In this document: in pieces, positions 5,335 through 12,336 of the stretch
Layout of the letters: the number at the start of each line of letters is the position of its first letter
Numbering within the stretch: position 1 is the first letter of the stretch
Source of the DNA: an uncultured Actinoplanes sp.
GTDB taxonomy: Bacteria > Actinomycetota > Actinomycetes > Mycobacteriales > Micromonosporaceae
Direction of reading: 5' to 3'
Length of the DNA: 17,692 nt
Assembly (NCBI GenBank): GCA_934667465.1
Contig: CAKUMG010000024.1
Coordinates: 1-17,692 of the forward strand
Made by a program: the position numbers and the translations under genes
Notes under the pieces: model-generated
Seen by the model: only the letters and a program-made list of their open reading frames with translations
Database searches by the model: none
What the model was told of the DNA's origin: nothing

Positions 5335-6387
5335 ATGTCTGCGGAGGTACAACCGGCGCGGCTGTCCGGTCATGATCCGCGGCGGGCGGGCCCCTACCGG
5401 CTGACGGGCCGGTTGGGGCGCGGCGGTCAGGGCACCGTCTATCTGGGCGAGGACGACGCCGGGGCACGGGCGGCGGTCAAGGTCCTGGACATCGACGTAC
5501 GGCACGACGTGCGCGCCCGCGACCGTTTCCTGCGCGAGATCGACGCGGCACGCCGGGTGGCCTCGTTCTGTACCGCGCAGATCCTCGCCGTGGACGTGGA
5601 CGGCGATCCTCCGTACGTGGCCAGCGAGTTCATCCCCGGCCGCAACCTCGGCGAGGAGATCGCGCACGGCGGGGTACTGCGCGGCGCCCGCCTCGAACGG
5701 CTCGCGATCAGCACCGTCACCGCGCTCGCCGCGATCCACCAGGCCGGCGTGGTGCATTGCGACTTCAAGCCCGGCAACGTCGTCTGCGGCCCCGACGGCG
5801 CCCGCGTCATCGACTTCGGGATCGCGCGGGCGGCGGGCGAGCGGCACACCACCCTGATGGGCTCGCCCGCGTTCATGGCGCCGGAGCGGTTCAGCAACGC
5901 CGACGTGGGACCGCCGGCGGACATGTTCGCGTGGGCGGCGACGATCGCGTACGCGGCCGGCGGCCGGCCACCGTTCGGCGACGACTCCCTCATGATGATC
6001 ATGCAGCGGGTGGTCCACGATCCGCCGGACCTCACCGGGCTCGCCGCCGGCCTGGAGGGGCTGCTGCGCGACTGCCTGCACAAGGACCCGCAGGGGCGCC
6101 CGACGGCTCGGGAGGCGCTGCTGCGGCTGGTCGAACGCAACGGCGCCGCGATCGACAGTGCCCGGCTGCGGGACTCGGTGGAGCAGGTGACCCGGCAGCT
6201 GGTCGTTCCCGCGGCCCCGGCCTGGCGCGACGCCGGAGGGCTGCTCCTCGCCGGCCTCCTGGGCGCGGCGGGCGCGGTCGTCGGGGGCTCGCTGGGCGGA
6301 CCCGCCGAGGCCGCCGGGCTGGGGTGCGCGGCGCTGGGATCGAGCTGGATCGTCCGTACGCTCGTCGCGGCGCGGTGGGGCCGGTGA
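5335..6387 (+). CDS. Membrane-anchored Hanks-type Ser/Thr protein kinase with HCD catalytic loop
   Basis: 350 residues. The kinase domain spans about 20-285: glycine loop LGRGGQGTVYLG, catalytic lysine K49 in AAVKV, helix-C E68, catalytic loop HCDFKPGNVV (H141, C142, D143), DFG at 160-162 and APE with E184. All phosphotransfer residues are kept, so it should be active, but the HRD arginine is a cysteine, making it a non-RD kinase that may not need activation-loop phosphorylation. The C-terminus (about 300-345) is a hydrophobic, Gly/Ala-rich hairpin of probably two membrane segments, with basic residues at the end, and no extracellular sensor domain. Its stop overlaps the start of the solute-binding/vWA gene by 4 bp, so the partner may supply the sensor. 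A GTG at 5320 is an alternative in-frame start. Confidence 0.92.
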   Translation: MSAEVQPARLSGHDPRRAGPYRLTGRLGRGGQGTVYLGEDDAGARAAVKVLDIDVRHDVRARDRFLREIDAARRVASFCTAQILAVDVDGDPPYVASEFIPGRNLGEEIAHGGVLRGARLERLAISTVTALAAIHQAGVVHCDFKPGNVVCGPDGARVIDFGIARAAGERHTTLMGSPAFMAPERFSNADVGPPADMFAWAATIAYAAGGRPPFGDDSLMMIMQRVVHDPPDLTGLAAGLEGLLRDCLHKDPQGRPTAREALLRLVERNGAAIDSARLRDSVEQVTRQLVVPAAPAWRDAGGLLLAGLLGAAGAVVGGSLGGPAEAAGLGCAALGSSWIVRTLVAARWGR

Positions 6388-8165
6388 CGGCGGGCCGGTG
6401 GCGGTCCTACGCAGGCGCCCTGGCCACCGGCCTGCTGGTGATCACGGGTGGCGCGCTGGTCCTCCGGAACGGGCCGGAGCCGTGTGTGACGCTGCACGTC
6501 ACGTCGTCGACGGAGAAGTTCCGGCTCGTGGAGCACCTGGCGGGCCGCTTCCGGCCCGGGGACGGTTGTGTGACCGTACGCGTGCAGGGCATGAACTCCG
6601 GCGTCGCCGCCCAGGCACTTGCCGACGGCTGGGCCGGACCCGCCGTGGCGGGGCGCCCGGACCGGCCGCACGTGTGGCTGCCCACCTCGACGATGTGGGT
6701 GACCAAACTGCGCGCCCGGGGGCTCGGGGAGCTGGGCGCGGCACCGCCGTCACTGGCGCACAGCCCGCTGGTGATCGCCATGCGCCGCGACATGGCGACC
6801 TCGCTGGGCTGGCCTGCGCGCGAGCTCACCTGGCGGGACGTCCTCAGCCTGGACAAGGACGCGTGGGCCGCCCGCGGGCATCCGGAGTGGGACCGGTTCA
6901 CCTACGCCAAGGACGATCCGACCCGGTCCACCTCCGGCCTGGCGGCGACGGTCGCGGCGTTCTACTCCGCGGCGGGCAAGACGGCGGGCGGCTTCACCGT
7001 CGCCGACGCCCGCTCCCCCGAGGTCCGCGCCCGGGTCCGGCAGGTCGAGGCGAACGTGGTGGCCCACCCGCCGGACATCATGGACTTCCTCGGCCGGCTC
7101 AGCGCCGCCGACGCCGGGATCAGCGCCATGGTCGTCCAGGAGGAACTGCTGTACCTGCACAACCAGGGAAACCCCACCGGCATCCCCGGGGCTGCGCCCG
7201 CCCCACCCGGGCAGCAGTTCGTCGCGATCCATCCCGCCGACGGGACGCTGATCCTCGACCACCCGTACGCGATCCTGCCCGGCCTGTCCGCCGCCGAGCG
7301 CGCCGCGGCCGACGACTTCCTCGCCTTCCTGCGCGAGCCGGAACAGCGGCAGGCCTTCGCTGATCTGGGTTTCCGCGACGAGCACGACGCCGCTCCCCCG
7401 GCCCTGGCGGCTTCGCTGGGCTTCGACGCCGTCCAGCGGCCGCCCGCGGCCATGCCGCTGCCGTCGGCCGAGGTCATGGACGCCGTGCTGGCCGAGTGGA
7501 AGGCGGTGAGCAAGCGCGCCAACATCCTGCTGGTGCTCGACAAGTCGGGGTCGATGGGCGAGCCCAGCGGCATCCCGGGCGCCGGAACCCGGATGGCGGC
7601 GGCGAAGCGGGCACTCGCCGACAACCTGCGGCTGCTCAACCCCGATGACCGGGTCGAGCTGTGGTCCTTCGCCTCGGACCCGGACGATCTGCACCCGCAG
7701 CTGCGGCCGCCGACGCTGCTGGGCAACGGGGCGGATCTGACCGCCGCCCTGGCGGCGGACACGCTGGCTCCGGCGCCGCCCCCGCACTGGGACACCGCCC
7801 TGTGCGTCACGGTCCGCGACGCTCAGCGGGCGTTGCTCGGCCGGCTACCGCCCGGCGAGGACACGCTGAACGCGGTCGTGGTGCTCACCGACGGCAAGGA
7901 CGAGTACGACCGGGGCGACTGCGCGATGACGCGCGACGGGCCGGGCGATTACCTGGGGGACACGCTCGCCGCCGCGGACCCGCGCAAGCGCGTACGTGTC
8001 TTCGGGATCGCCTTCGGCCCGGAAGCCGACGAGGCGGCGCTGCGCGAGATCACCACCGGCACCGGTGGCGTCACCCTGGACGCGACCGGGAACCCCTCGA
8101 AGATCGGCACGGCCTTCGCCGACATCTTCGCCACGCTGTCCCCCGGCCGGCCAACTATCGATTAG
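6384..8165 (+). CDS. Extracytoplasmic substrate-binding and von Willebrand factor A domain protein
   Basis: 593 residues from GTG, overlapping the kinase stop as GTGA. Residues 5-7 are basic, followed by one membrane segment at about 10-27, so the rest should face outside. Residues about 34-340 resemble a bacterial solute-binding domain (LHVTSSTEKFRLVEHLAG, later TSGLAATVAAFYSAAG and the DHPYAILPGL strand). Residues about 380-590 are a von Willebrand A domain with a complete metal-ion-dependent adhesion site: D386-x-S388-x-S390 in LVLDKSGSMG, T471 in HWDTAL and D503 in VLTDGKDEYD. Cysteine pairs C34/C62 and C474/C513 could form disulfides outside the cell. Such domain combinations occur in actinobacteria without a known function. 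Inference: a ligand- or protein-binding sensor coupled to the kinase. Confidence 0.9.
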   Translation: MTAGRWRSYAGALATGLLVITGGALVLRNGPEPCVTLHVTSSTEKFRLVEHLAGRFRPGDGCVTVRVQGMNSGVAAQALADGWAGPAVAGRPDRPHVWLPTSTMWVTKLRARGLGELGAAPPSLAHSPLVIAMRRDMATSLGWPARELTWRDVLSLDKDAWAARGHPEWDRFTYAKDDPTRSTSGLAATVAAFYSAAGKTAGGFTVADARSPEVRARVRQVEANVVAHPPDIMDFLGRLSAADAGISAMVVQEELLYLHNQGNPTGIPGAAPAPPGQQFVAIHPADGTLILDHPYAILPGLSAAERAAADDFLAFLREPEQRQAFADLGFRDEHDAAPPALAASLGFDAVQRPPAAMPLPSAEVMDAVLAEWKAVSKRANILLVLDKSGSMGEPSGIPGAGTRMAAAKRALADNLRLLNPDDRVELWSFASDPDDLHPQLRPPTLLGNGADLTAALAADTLAPAPPPHWDTALCVTVRDAQRALLGRLPPGEDTLNAVVVLTDGKDEYDRGDCAMTRDGPGDYLGDTLAAADPRKRVRVFGIAFGPEADEAALREITTGTGGVTLDATGNPSKIGTAFADIFATLSPGRPTID

Positions 8166-8173
8166 TATCGATT
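8156..8173. repeat. Direct repeat TATCGATT-AG-TATCGATT across a stop/start junction
   Basis: TATCGATT occurs at 8156-8163 and 8166-8173, 10 bp apart. The first copy contains the last codons and part of the stop of the vWA gene; the second runs up to the start of the next gene. Each copy holds the palindrome ATCGAT. The AT-richness is striking against the surroundings. Confidence 0.55.
8163..8168 (+). promoter_or_regulatory. Candidate leaderless -10 element TAGTAT
   Basis: TAGTAT is followed by 6 nt (CGATTG) and the ATG at 8175, placing it at -12 to -7 relative to that A. This is the standard geometry of a leaderless actinobacterial promoter. It would give the sugar dehydrogenase-like gene its own transcript despite a gap of only 9 bp to the preceding gene. 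No -35 hexamer was seen. Confidence 0.5.
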
Positions 8174-8174
8174 G

Positions 8175-9464
8175 ATGGTTCTCTCGGTACGAAGCTTCCG
8201 ATCCGGCACGGCGGTGGCGTCACTCGGGATGGTGCTCACCCTCGGCGCGCCACCGGCGTCCTCGGCACCCGCACCCGGCGCTCTCACGCCGGTGGCGCTG
8301 ACGGTGGCGGGTGGTGTCGACCCGGGCGCCGCCGCCGGGCGCTCACTCAACCTGCGCCGGGGCTGGACCGCAGAGGTCTGGGCCAACGTGCCCGGCGCCC
8401 GGCGCCTGGCGTGGACGCCGGACGGCCGCCTGCTGGTCTCGACCGGCGCCGCGGGGACGGTCGTGGCGCTGACCCCGGCACCCGGCGGGCAGGGCCCGGC
8501 CGCGTCGACCCTGGCGAGCGGGCTCCAGCACACCCAGGGACTCGCCGTCGCCGAGCACCGCGGCCGCCGGATCCTGCTGGTCGGCGACCGGACCCGGATC
8601 CTCGCGTACGACTACGCCGCCGGGGCCGCGACCGGCCAGCGCGCGATCGTCGACGGGCTCCCCTCCGGCGGCCACGACCGCATCACCGTCGCGGTCCGCG
8701 GCGACCAGGTGTTCTACAACCTCGGATCGAGGACCAACGACGACCCGATCGACCGTACGGGTTCCCCGGAGCGCGCCACCATCGCGCAGGTCGGCCTGGA
8801 CGGCACCGGCAACCGCACGGTCGCGACCGGGGTCCGCAACGGCTCGGGGCTGTCCTTCGCCCCCGACGGCACCCTGTTCAGCGCGATCAACCAGGCCGAC
8901 AACCAGCCGTACCCGTACCGGGACGCCACCGGGCAGTACGGCCGGCAGGTCCCCGCGTACATCAACGAGAACCCCGTCGACCAGGTCGCCAGGATCCGCC
9001 AGGGCACCGAGCTGGGCTGGCCCTACTGCGTGCCGGACACGACCGGGCGCCCGGACCTCACCGACCTCGGCTACGTCGCGCAGCCGCTCCGCAATCCGGA
9101 CAACACGGTGCTCGACTGCTCCACCGTCGACCGCACCGCGCTCGGGCTGCCCGCGCACAGCGCCGTCCTCGGCTTCGCCTTCACCCACAACTCCGCGCTG
9201 CCCGCGTCGCTGTCCTGCGGCGCGCTGCTCACCTCGCACGGCTCGTGGAACCGCACTCCCCCGCGCGAGCCGAACGTCGCCTACAGCGCCTGGGACCACC
9301 GGAAGCGCACGCTGACCCCGCCGCAGCCCCTGGTCACCGGCTGGCAGAACCCGGACGGCACCCGCTGGGGCCGCAGCGTCGACGCCGTCGGAGGCCCGGA
9401 CGGCCGTCTCTATGTGACCGACGACGCGGCCGGCCTCGTCTACCGCATCACACCCCGGGGTTAG
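8175..9464 (+). CDS. Secreted glucose/sorbosone dehydrogenase-like beta-propeller protein (probable PQQ type)
   Basis: 429 residues. The N-terminus is a signal peptide with a basic start, a hydrophobic core and a likely cleavage site after ASSA near residue 31. The mature part is a six-bladed propeller of the GSDH family: ARRLAWTPDGRLLVSTGAAG, LQHTQGLAV, SGGHDRITV (candidate catalytic histidine), RNGSGLSFAPDGTLF, ELGWPYCVPDTTG, TSHGSWNRTPP and GGPDGRLYVTDDAAGLVYRI. The family oxidises aldoses or sorbosone using PQQ. It is not certain that this member binds PQQ, because the usual histidine context is modified. Four cysteines after residue 280 suggest disulfides. Start at ATG 8175; a TTG three bases earlier is less likely. 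A DoxX-like gene follows after 28 bp and is probably co-transcribed. Confidence 0.85.
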   Translation: MVLSVRSFRSGTAVASLGMVLTLGAPPASSAPAPGALTPVALTVAGGVDPGAAAGRSLNLRRGWTAEVWANVPGARRLAWTPDGRLLVSTGAAGTVVALTPAPGGQGPAASTLASGLQHTQGLAVAEHRGRRILLVGDRTRILAYDYAAGAATGQRAIVDGLPSGGHDRITVAVRGDQVFYNLGSRTNDDPIDRTGSPERATIAQVGLDGTGNRTVATGVRNGSGLSFAPDGTLFSAINQADNQPYPYRDATGQYGRQVPAYINENPVDQVARIRQGTELGWPYCVPDTTGRPDLTDLGYVAQPLRNPDNTVLDCSTVDRTALGLPAHSAVLGFAFTHNSALPASLSCGALLTSHGSWNRTPPREPNVAYSAWDHRKRTLTPPQPLVTGWQNPDGTRWGRSVDAVGGPDGRLYVTDDAAGLVYRITPRG

Positions 9465-9492
9465 ACCGCGCCCCGATGGGGACCACAGAGAG

Positions 9493-9888
9493 ATGACGAT
9501 CACCGCATCGCAGGCGTTGCGCGCCGTGGGCCAGGCGGCCCTCGGCGCCGTCCTGCTCACCGCCGGCACCGGCCACCTGACCAAGCAGCGCGAGGAGTTC
9601 CAGGCCCAGGTGCCGGACTGGTTCCCCGCCGGCAAGGACACGGTCGTCGTGGCCTCCGGCATCGCCGAGCTCACCCTCGGCGCCGCGCTGCTGTCCACCT
9701 GGCGCCAGCCGGCCCGCCGGATGCTGGGCGCGGGGGTTGCCGCCTTCTTCGTGGGCGTGTTCCCGGGCAACATCGCGCAGTACACCGGGCGCAAGGACGG
9801 CTTCGGCCTCGACACCGACCGGAAGCGCGCGCTGCGCCTGCTCGGCCAGCCCGCCCTCGTCGCCTGGGCCTGGTCCTCCACCCGCTGA
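9493..9888 (+). CDS. DoxX-family integral membrane protein
   Basis: 131 residues with four hydrophobic segments at about 6-28, 48-68, 76-97 and 108-128, matching the compact four-helix DoxX fold. Characteristic details are the GTGHLTKQREEFQ stretch after helix 1, PDWFP, and the PGNIAQYTGRKDGFGLDTD loop before the last helix. DoxX-like proteins are associated with respiratory or thiol redox chemistry at the cytoplasmic membrane, but this subgroup is functionally uncharacterised. The ATG follows a weak purine run (AGAGAG). The 28-bp gap to the secreted sugar dehydrogenase-like gene suggests an operon, which would fit passing electrons from a periplasmic-side oxidation to the membrane (inference). 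Confidence 0.85.
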   Translation: MTITASQALRAVGQAALGAVLLTAGTGHLTKQREEFQAQVPDWFPAGKDTVVVASGIAELTLGAALLSTWRQPARRMLGAGVAAFFVGVFPGNIAQYTGRKDGFGLDTDRKRALRLLGQPALVAWAWSSTR

Positions 9889-9920
9889 GCCGCGGGCCAC
9901 CGGCGGACGGTGCCGGCGGA

Positions 9921-9926
9921 TACGAT
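9921..9926 (+). promoter_or_regulatory. Candidate -10 element (TACGAT) for the nitrilase-family gene
   Basis: TACGAT lies 38 bp before the GTG at 9965, leaving a leader of about 30 nt that contains GGAGG at 9952-9956, 8 nt from the start. No good -35 was identified. It lies in the 76-bp gap after the DoxX gene. Confidence 0.35.
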
Positions 9927-9964
9927 ACGGGTTTCGTCGGGGCCGGGCTCGGGAGGACAGAGTT

Positions 9965-10648
9965 GTGCGGATCGCCGTTGCTCAGCCGACCGTGGTGGCC
10001 TACGACGTTGCTGCGAACGCGCTGACGCACGCTTCGATGATCCGCGCGGCCGGTGCACGGCTGGTCGTCTTTCCCGAGCTGTCGCTCACCGGCTACCAGC
10101 TCGATGCCCCGGCGGTGTCGTGCGACGACCCGCGGCTCGCGCCGATCCGGCAGGCCTGCGCTGATACGGGTGCCGCCGCCCTGGCCGGTGCGCCGGTCGC
10201 CGAGGCGGGCGGGCGCTCATACATCGCGACGCTGCTGGTCGACGGGGCTGGTGTGACGGTGGCCTATCGCAAGATCCATCTGCATCCGCCGGAGGACGAG
10301 CGGTTCAGCCCGGGGCCGGGGCACGTCGTGCTCGAGCTCGACGGGCTTCGCCTCGGCCTGGCCGTCTGCCGGGACGCGTCGATCGCCGGGCATGCCGCCG
10401 CCACCGTACGCGCGGGTGCGGAGGTCTATGTGGCGAGCACGCTCAACTCCGCCGAGGATCCGCGCGACGAGCGGATGCACGCCCGGGCGACCGCGCACGG
10501 CATTCATGTGGTGCTCGCATGTGGAGCGGGATCGGACGGCCCGATCTTCGGCAGTGGCGGTTCCGGGTTCTGGGCGCCCGACGGCTCGGTGATCGCCCAG
10601 GCCGGTGCGGACCCCGGCGACCTCGTCGTCGCGGACATCCCGCGCTGA
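9965..10648 (+). CDS. Nitrilase-superfamily carbon-nitrogen hydrolase
   Basis: 227 residues, cytoplasmic. The catalytic triad of the superfamily is complete: E38 in LVVFPELSLTGY, K103 in YRKIHLHPPEDERF (with the second glutamate E110) and nucleophile C135 in LGLAVCRDASI. The C-terminal half shows the expected STLNSAEDPRDERMHARA and GSGGSGFWAPDGSVIAQAG strands. Enzymes of this class hydrolyse amides or carbamoyl groups; the sequence does not show which substrate. It is slightly shorter than the usual 250-280 residues, but both ends look complete. The start is the GTG with a good GGAGG at 8 nt. It is followed at once by a decayed DUF523 fragment, so the original 3' neighbourhood has been rearranged. 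Confidence 0.92.
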   Translation: MRIAVAQPTVVAYDVAANALTHASMIRAAGARLVVFPELSLTGYQLDAPAVSCDDPRLAPIRQACADTGAAALAGAPVAEAGGRSYIATLLVDGAGVTVAYRKIHLHPPEDERFSPGPGHVVLELDGLRLGLAVCRDASIAGHAAATVRAGAEVYVASTLNSAEDPRDERMHARATAHGIHVVLACGAGSDGPIFGSGGSGFWAPDGSVIAQAGADPGDLVVADIPR

Positions 10649-10653
10649 GGGTG

Positions 10654-10973
10654 ATGGGGAGTTCCGGCCGGGACGTCACGGACCTATTCCGCGCCGCCGA
10701 CCGGGCGCTGACCCGGGCGGTCGAGGCCGGTGTCGCCCTCGCGGTCCCGGTCGACGGCAGCCCCACCTGCGGCAGCAGCCGGATGCAGGCGCCACCGTCC
10801 CGGGGCGCGGCGTGACCGCCGAGACGTGGTCCCCGCGGGGCCTCGCCCGCGAGCTCCAGGGCTCGTTCGGCGGCGGCAACCCCGTCCTCGTCCGCCCGGC
10901 CGCAAGGCGCGCTTCAACGCAGGCGACGGGCGCCGGCCGGGACTGCGGCGGCCCCGGCGAGAGGCGCGGGTGA
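10654..10973 (+). pseudogene. Truncated, frameshifted remnant of a DUF523 (YbbK-like) gene
   Basis: The first reading frame (10654-10815) encodes SGRDVTDLFRAADRALTRA and VDGSPTCGSSRM, matching the middle of DUF523 proteins (pattern GxDVT..F..GA..AL and the SPSCGS cysteine motif; Cys is residue 39 here). The matching continues in a second frame as ATVPGRGVTAE (from about 10791, then 10812-10973), corresponding to the VPGxGVTAALL block. The intervening YDGTFSG-like segment is missing. The N-terminal half with the ACLLG motif is absent, because intact nitrilase coding sequence ends 5 bp upstream. A GTGA overlap between the two frames looks like an operon junction but is better explained by a frameshift with a small deletion. 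The tail beyond about 10880 is not recognisable. The family assignment rests on motif recall, not on a search. Confidence 0.7.
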
Positions 10974-10998
10974 GCGTCAGCGCAGGCGACGGGCGCCG
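10918..10998. repeat. 18-bp direct repeat at 10918-10935 and 10981-10998
   Basis: CGCAGGCGACGGGCGCCG occurs twice, 63 bp apart. The right copy is the 3' end of the pectate lyase coding region (last codons on the minus strand); the left copy lies in the tail of the DUF523 remnant. This suggests a local duplication or slippage between the convergent gene ends. Confidence 0.6.
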
Positions 10999-12269
10999 AC
11001 GCCGTTCCTGACGAGGGCCGGGACCGCGGCGGCCGGGTCGAGGCGGGTGCGCAGGGTGGGGGTCCAGCCCGCGTCGGGGCTCAGGTCCGGGTCGTAGGCG
11101 GCGTTGTGCTCGGCGACGAGGTCGACCGGACGGCCGGGACCGCTGCCCACCTGGACGAGGTTGCCGGTGGTGGTGATCCTCGTGCCGCGCCAGTTGCGGA
11201 TGATGTCGGCGGCGGGCAGGTCGGCGCTGCGTACGAAATAGTTGTTCTCCGCGACGATGCTCGACTCGACGCCGACGCCCAGCGAGTAGTCGTAGTCCTC
11301 GTCGGTCATGACGTAGTGGTTGTTGAACACGTCGACCTGGCCGAAGCGAACCCGCGGCGCGCGCTGGACCACGTTGCCGAAGCGGTTGTGGTGCAGGGTG
11401 ACGCGCAGCTTGCCGACGTCGACGCCCGGGGTGTCGGTGGAGCCGATGAGCATCGTCTTGTCGTGGTCGTAGTAGTCGTTCCACGAGACGGTGATCAGGT
11501 CGGAGCCGCGGATGAAGTCGGTCGCGCCGTCGTGCACCTGGTAGGGCCGTCCGAAATGGAGCGGCTGATCCGCGTCGTGGTTGTTGCCGTCGCTGAACGT
11601 GTTGTGGTCCAGCCACACGTTCGTCGTGCCGCTGAGCGAGACCAGGTCGTAGAGCGAGTTCCAGTTGCCCGCGGCGCCGTCGGTGGGGTCCCAGGCGGGG
11701 AAGCAGTCGGCGGCGTCGGTGAGCTCGAGGCCGCGCACGATCACGTTGCTCACGTTGGTGAGCGTCAGGCTGCCGTGGTCGATGCGTGCGCCGGGTGCGC
11801 CGATCAGCGTCGTGTTGCTGCCCACGGGGATGCGGATCTGCGCGCCCTGCCGCTGCGCCGAGCGCACCCGCGCCTCCTCGAGCGGCCCGGTCGGCCTGCT
11901 TGCATAACCCCAGACCGCCGGATCGTACGCGGCCAGGAACGCCCCGAAGTCGTACGCCGGATCCGCGTAGTCGTCGCACGAGCCGGTGCCCACGTCGATC
12001 CGGCCGCTCACGATCACGATCTTCGGCTCGTTCCCGGCGACGGCGGCGAGCAACTCGGCCCGGTTGCGGACGACGCTCACGTGGGCGTCGTCCGCGGCGG
12101 AACCTCCCGTGGTCCCGGCGCCCGCCGAGCCCCACCCGTCCCCCGCCGGCAACGTCTGCCGTGCCACCGAGAACGTCCCGGGAGGCGGCGCGGCCACGGC
12201 AGCCGGGGCGGGGGCGGCGGTGAACAGGGAGAGCGCGGCCACGGCGGCGCTCAGCAGGGCAGCGGGCAT
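10977..12269 (-). CDS. Secreted pectate lyase, polysaccharide lyase family 1
   Basis: 430 residues with an N-terminal signal peptide (hydrophobic core at about 3-19, Ala/Pro-rich cleavage region near 20-30). The mature protein is a right-handed parallel beta-helix of PL1. VWLDHNTFSDG with D221 and H222 corresponds to the vWiDH block, DHDKTMLIGS includes K271, and RAPRVRFG gives the RxPxxR catalytic motif (R303, R308). It cleaves pectate by beta-elimination outside the cell, normally with calcium. The ATG at 12269 has GGAG 7 nt upstream. A palindrome AAGCGCTT 27 bp upstream suggests LacI-family sugar control. The dehydrogenase gene upstream on the same strand ends 67 bp away, so the lyase probably has its own promoter. 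It is convergent with the DUF523 remnant. Confidence 0.93.
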   Translation of the reverse strand: MPAALLSAAVAALSLFTAAPAPAAVAAPPPGTFSVARQTLPAGDGWGSAGAGTTGGSAADDAHVSVVRNRAELLAAVAGNEPKIVIVSGRIDVGTGSCDDYADPAYDFGAFLAAYDPAVWGYASRPTGPLEEARVRSAQRQGAQIRIPVGSNTTLIGAPGARIDHGSLTLTNVSNVIVRGLELTDAADCFPAWDPTDGAAGNWNSLYDLVSLSGTTNVWLDHNTFSDGNNHDADQPLHFGRPYQVHDGATDFIRGSDLITVSWNDYYDHDKTMLIGSTDTPGVDVGKLRVTLHHNRFGNVVQRAPRVRFGQVDVFNNHYVMTDEDYDYSLGVGVESSIVAENNYFVRSADLPAADIIRNWRGTRITTTGNLVQVGSGPGRPVDLVAEHNAAYDPDLSPDAGWTPTLRTRLDPAAAVPALVRNGVGARRLR

Positions 12270-12292
12270 CGGAACGCTCCAACGAGGACGCG

Positions 12293-12306
12293 GGAAAGCG
12301 CTTACT
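12293..12306. promoter_or_regulatory. LacI-family operator-like palindrome in the pectate lyase leader
   Basis: GGAAAGCGCTTACT contains the perfect palindrome AAGCGCTT (12296-12303). The left side (GGGAAAGCGCTT) matches half of the GGGAAAGCGCTTTCCC-type sites bound by LacI-family sugar regulators in actinomycetes; the right side departs from the consensus. It lies 27-34 bp upstream of the lyase ATG, where repression of a carbohydrate enzyme would be expected. Confidence 0.55.
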
Positions 12307-12336
12307 CGCCCACCGTCACACCCCCGGACCCCGAAA

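Noticed and set aside
5757..6383. An upstream in-frame extension of the solute-binding/vWA gene
   Set aside because: It overlaps the kinase domain in another frame and is arginine-rich shadow sequence; the GTG at 6384 followed directly by a membrane segment is the natural start.
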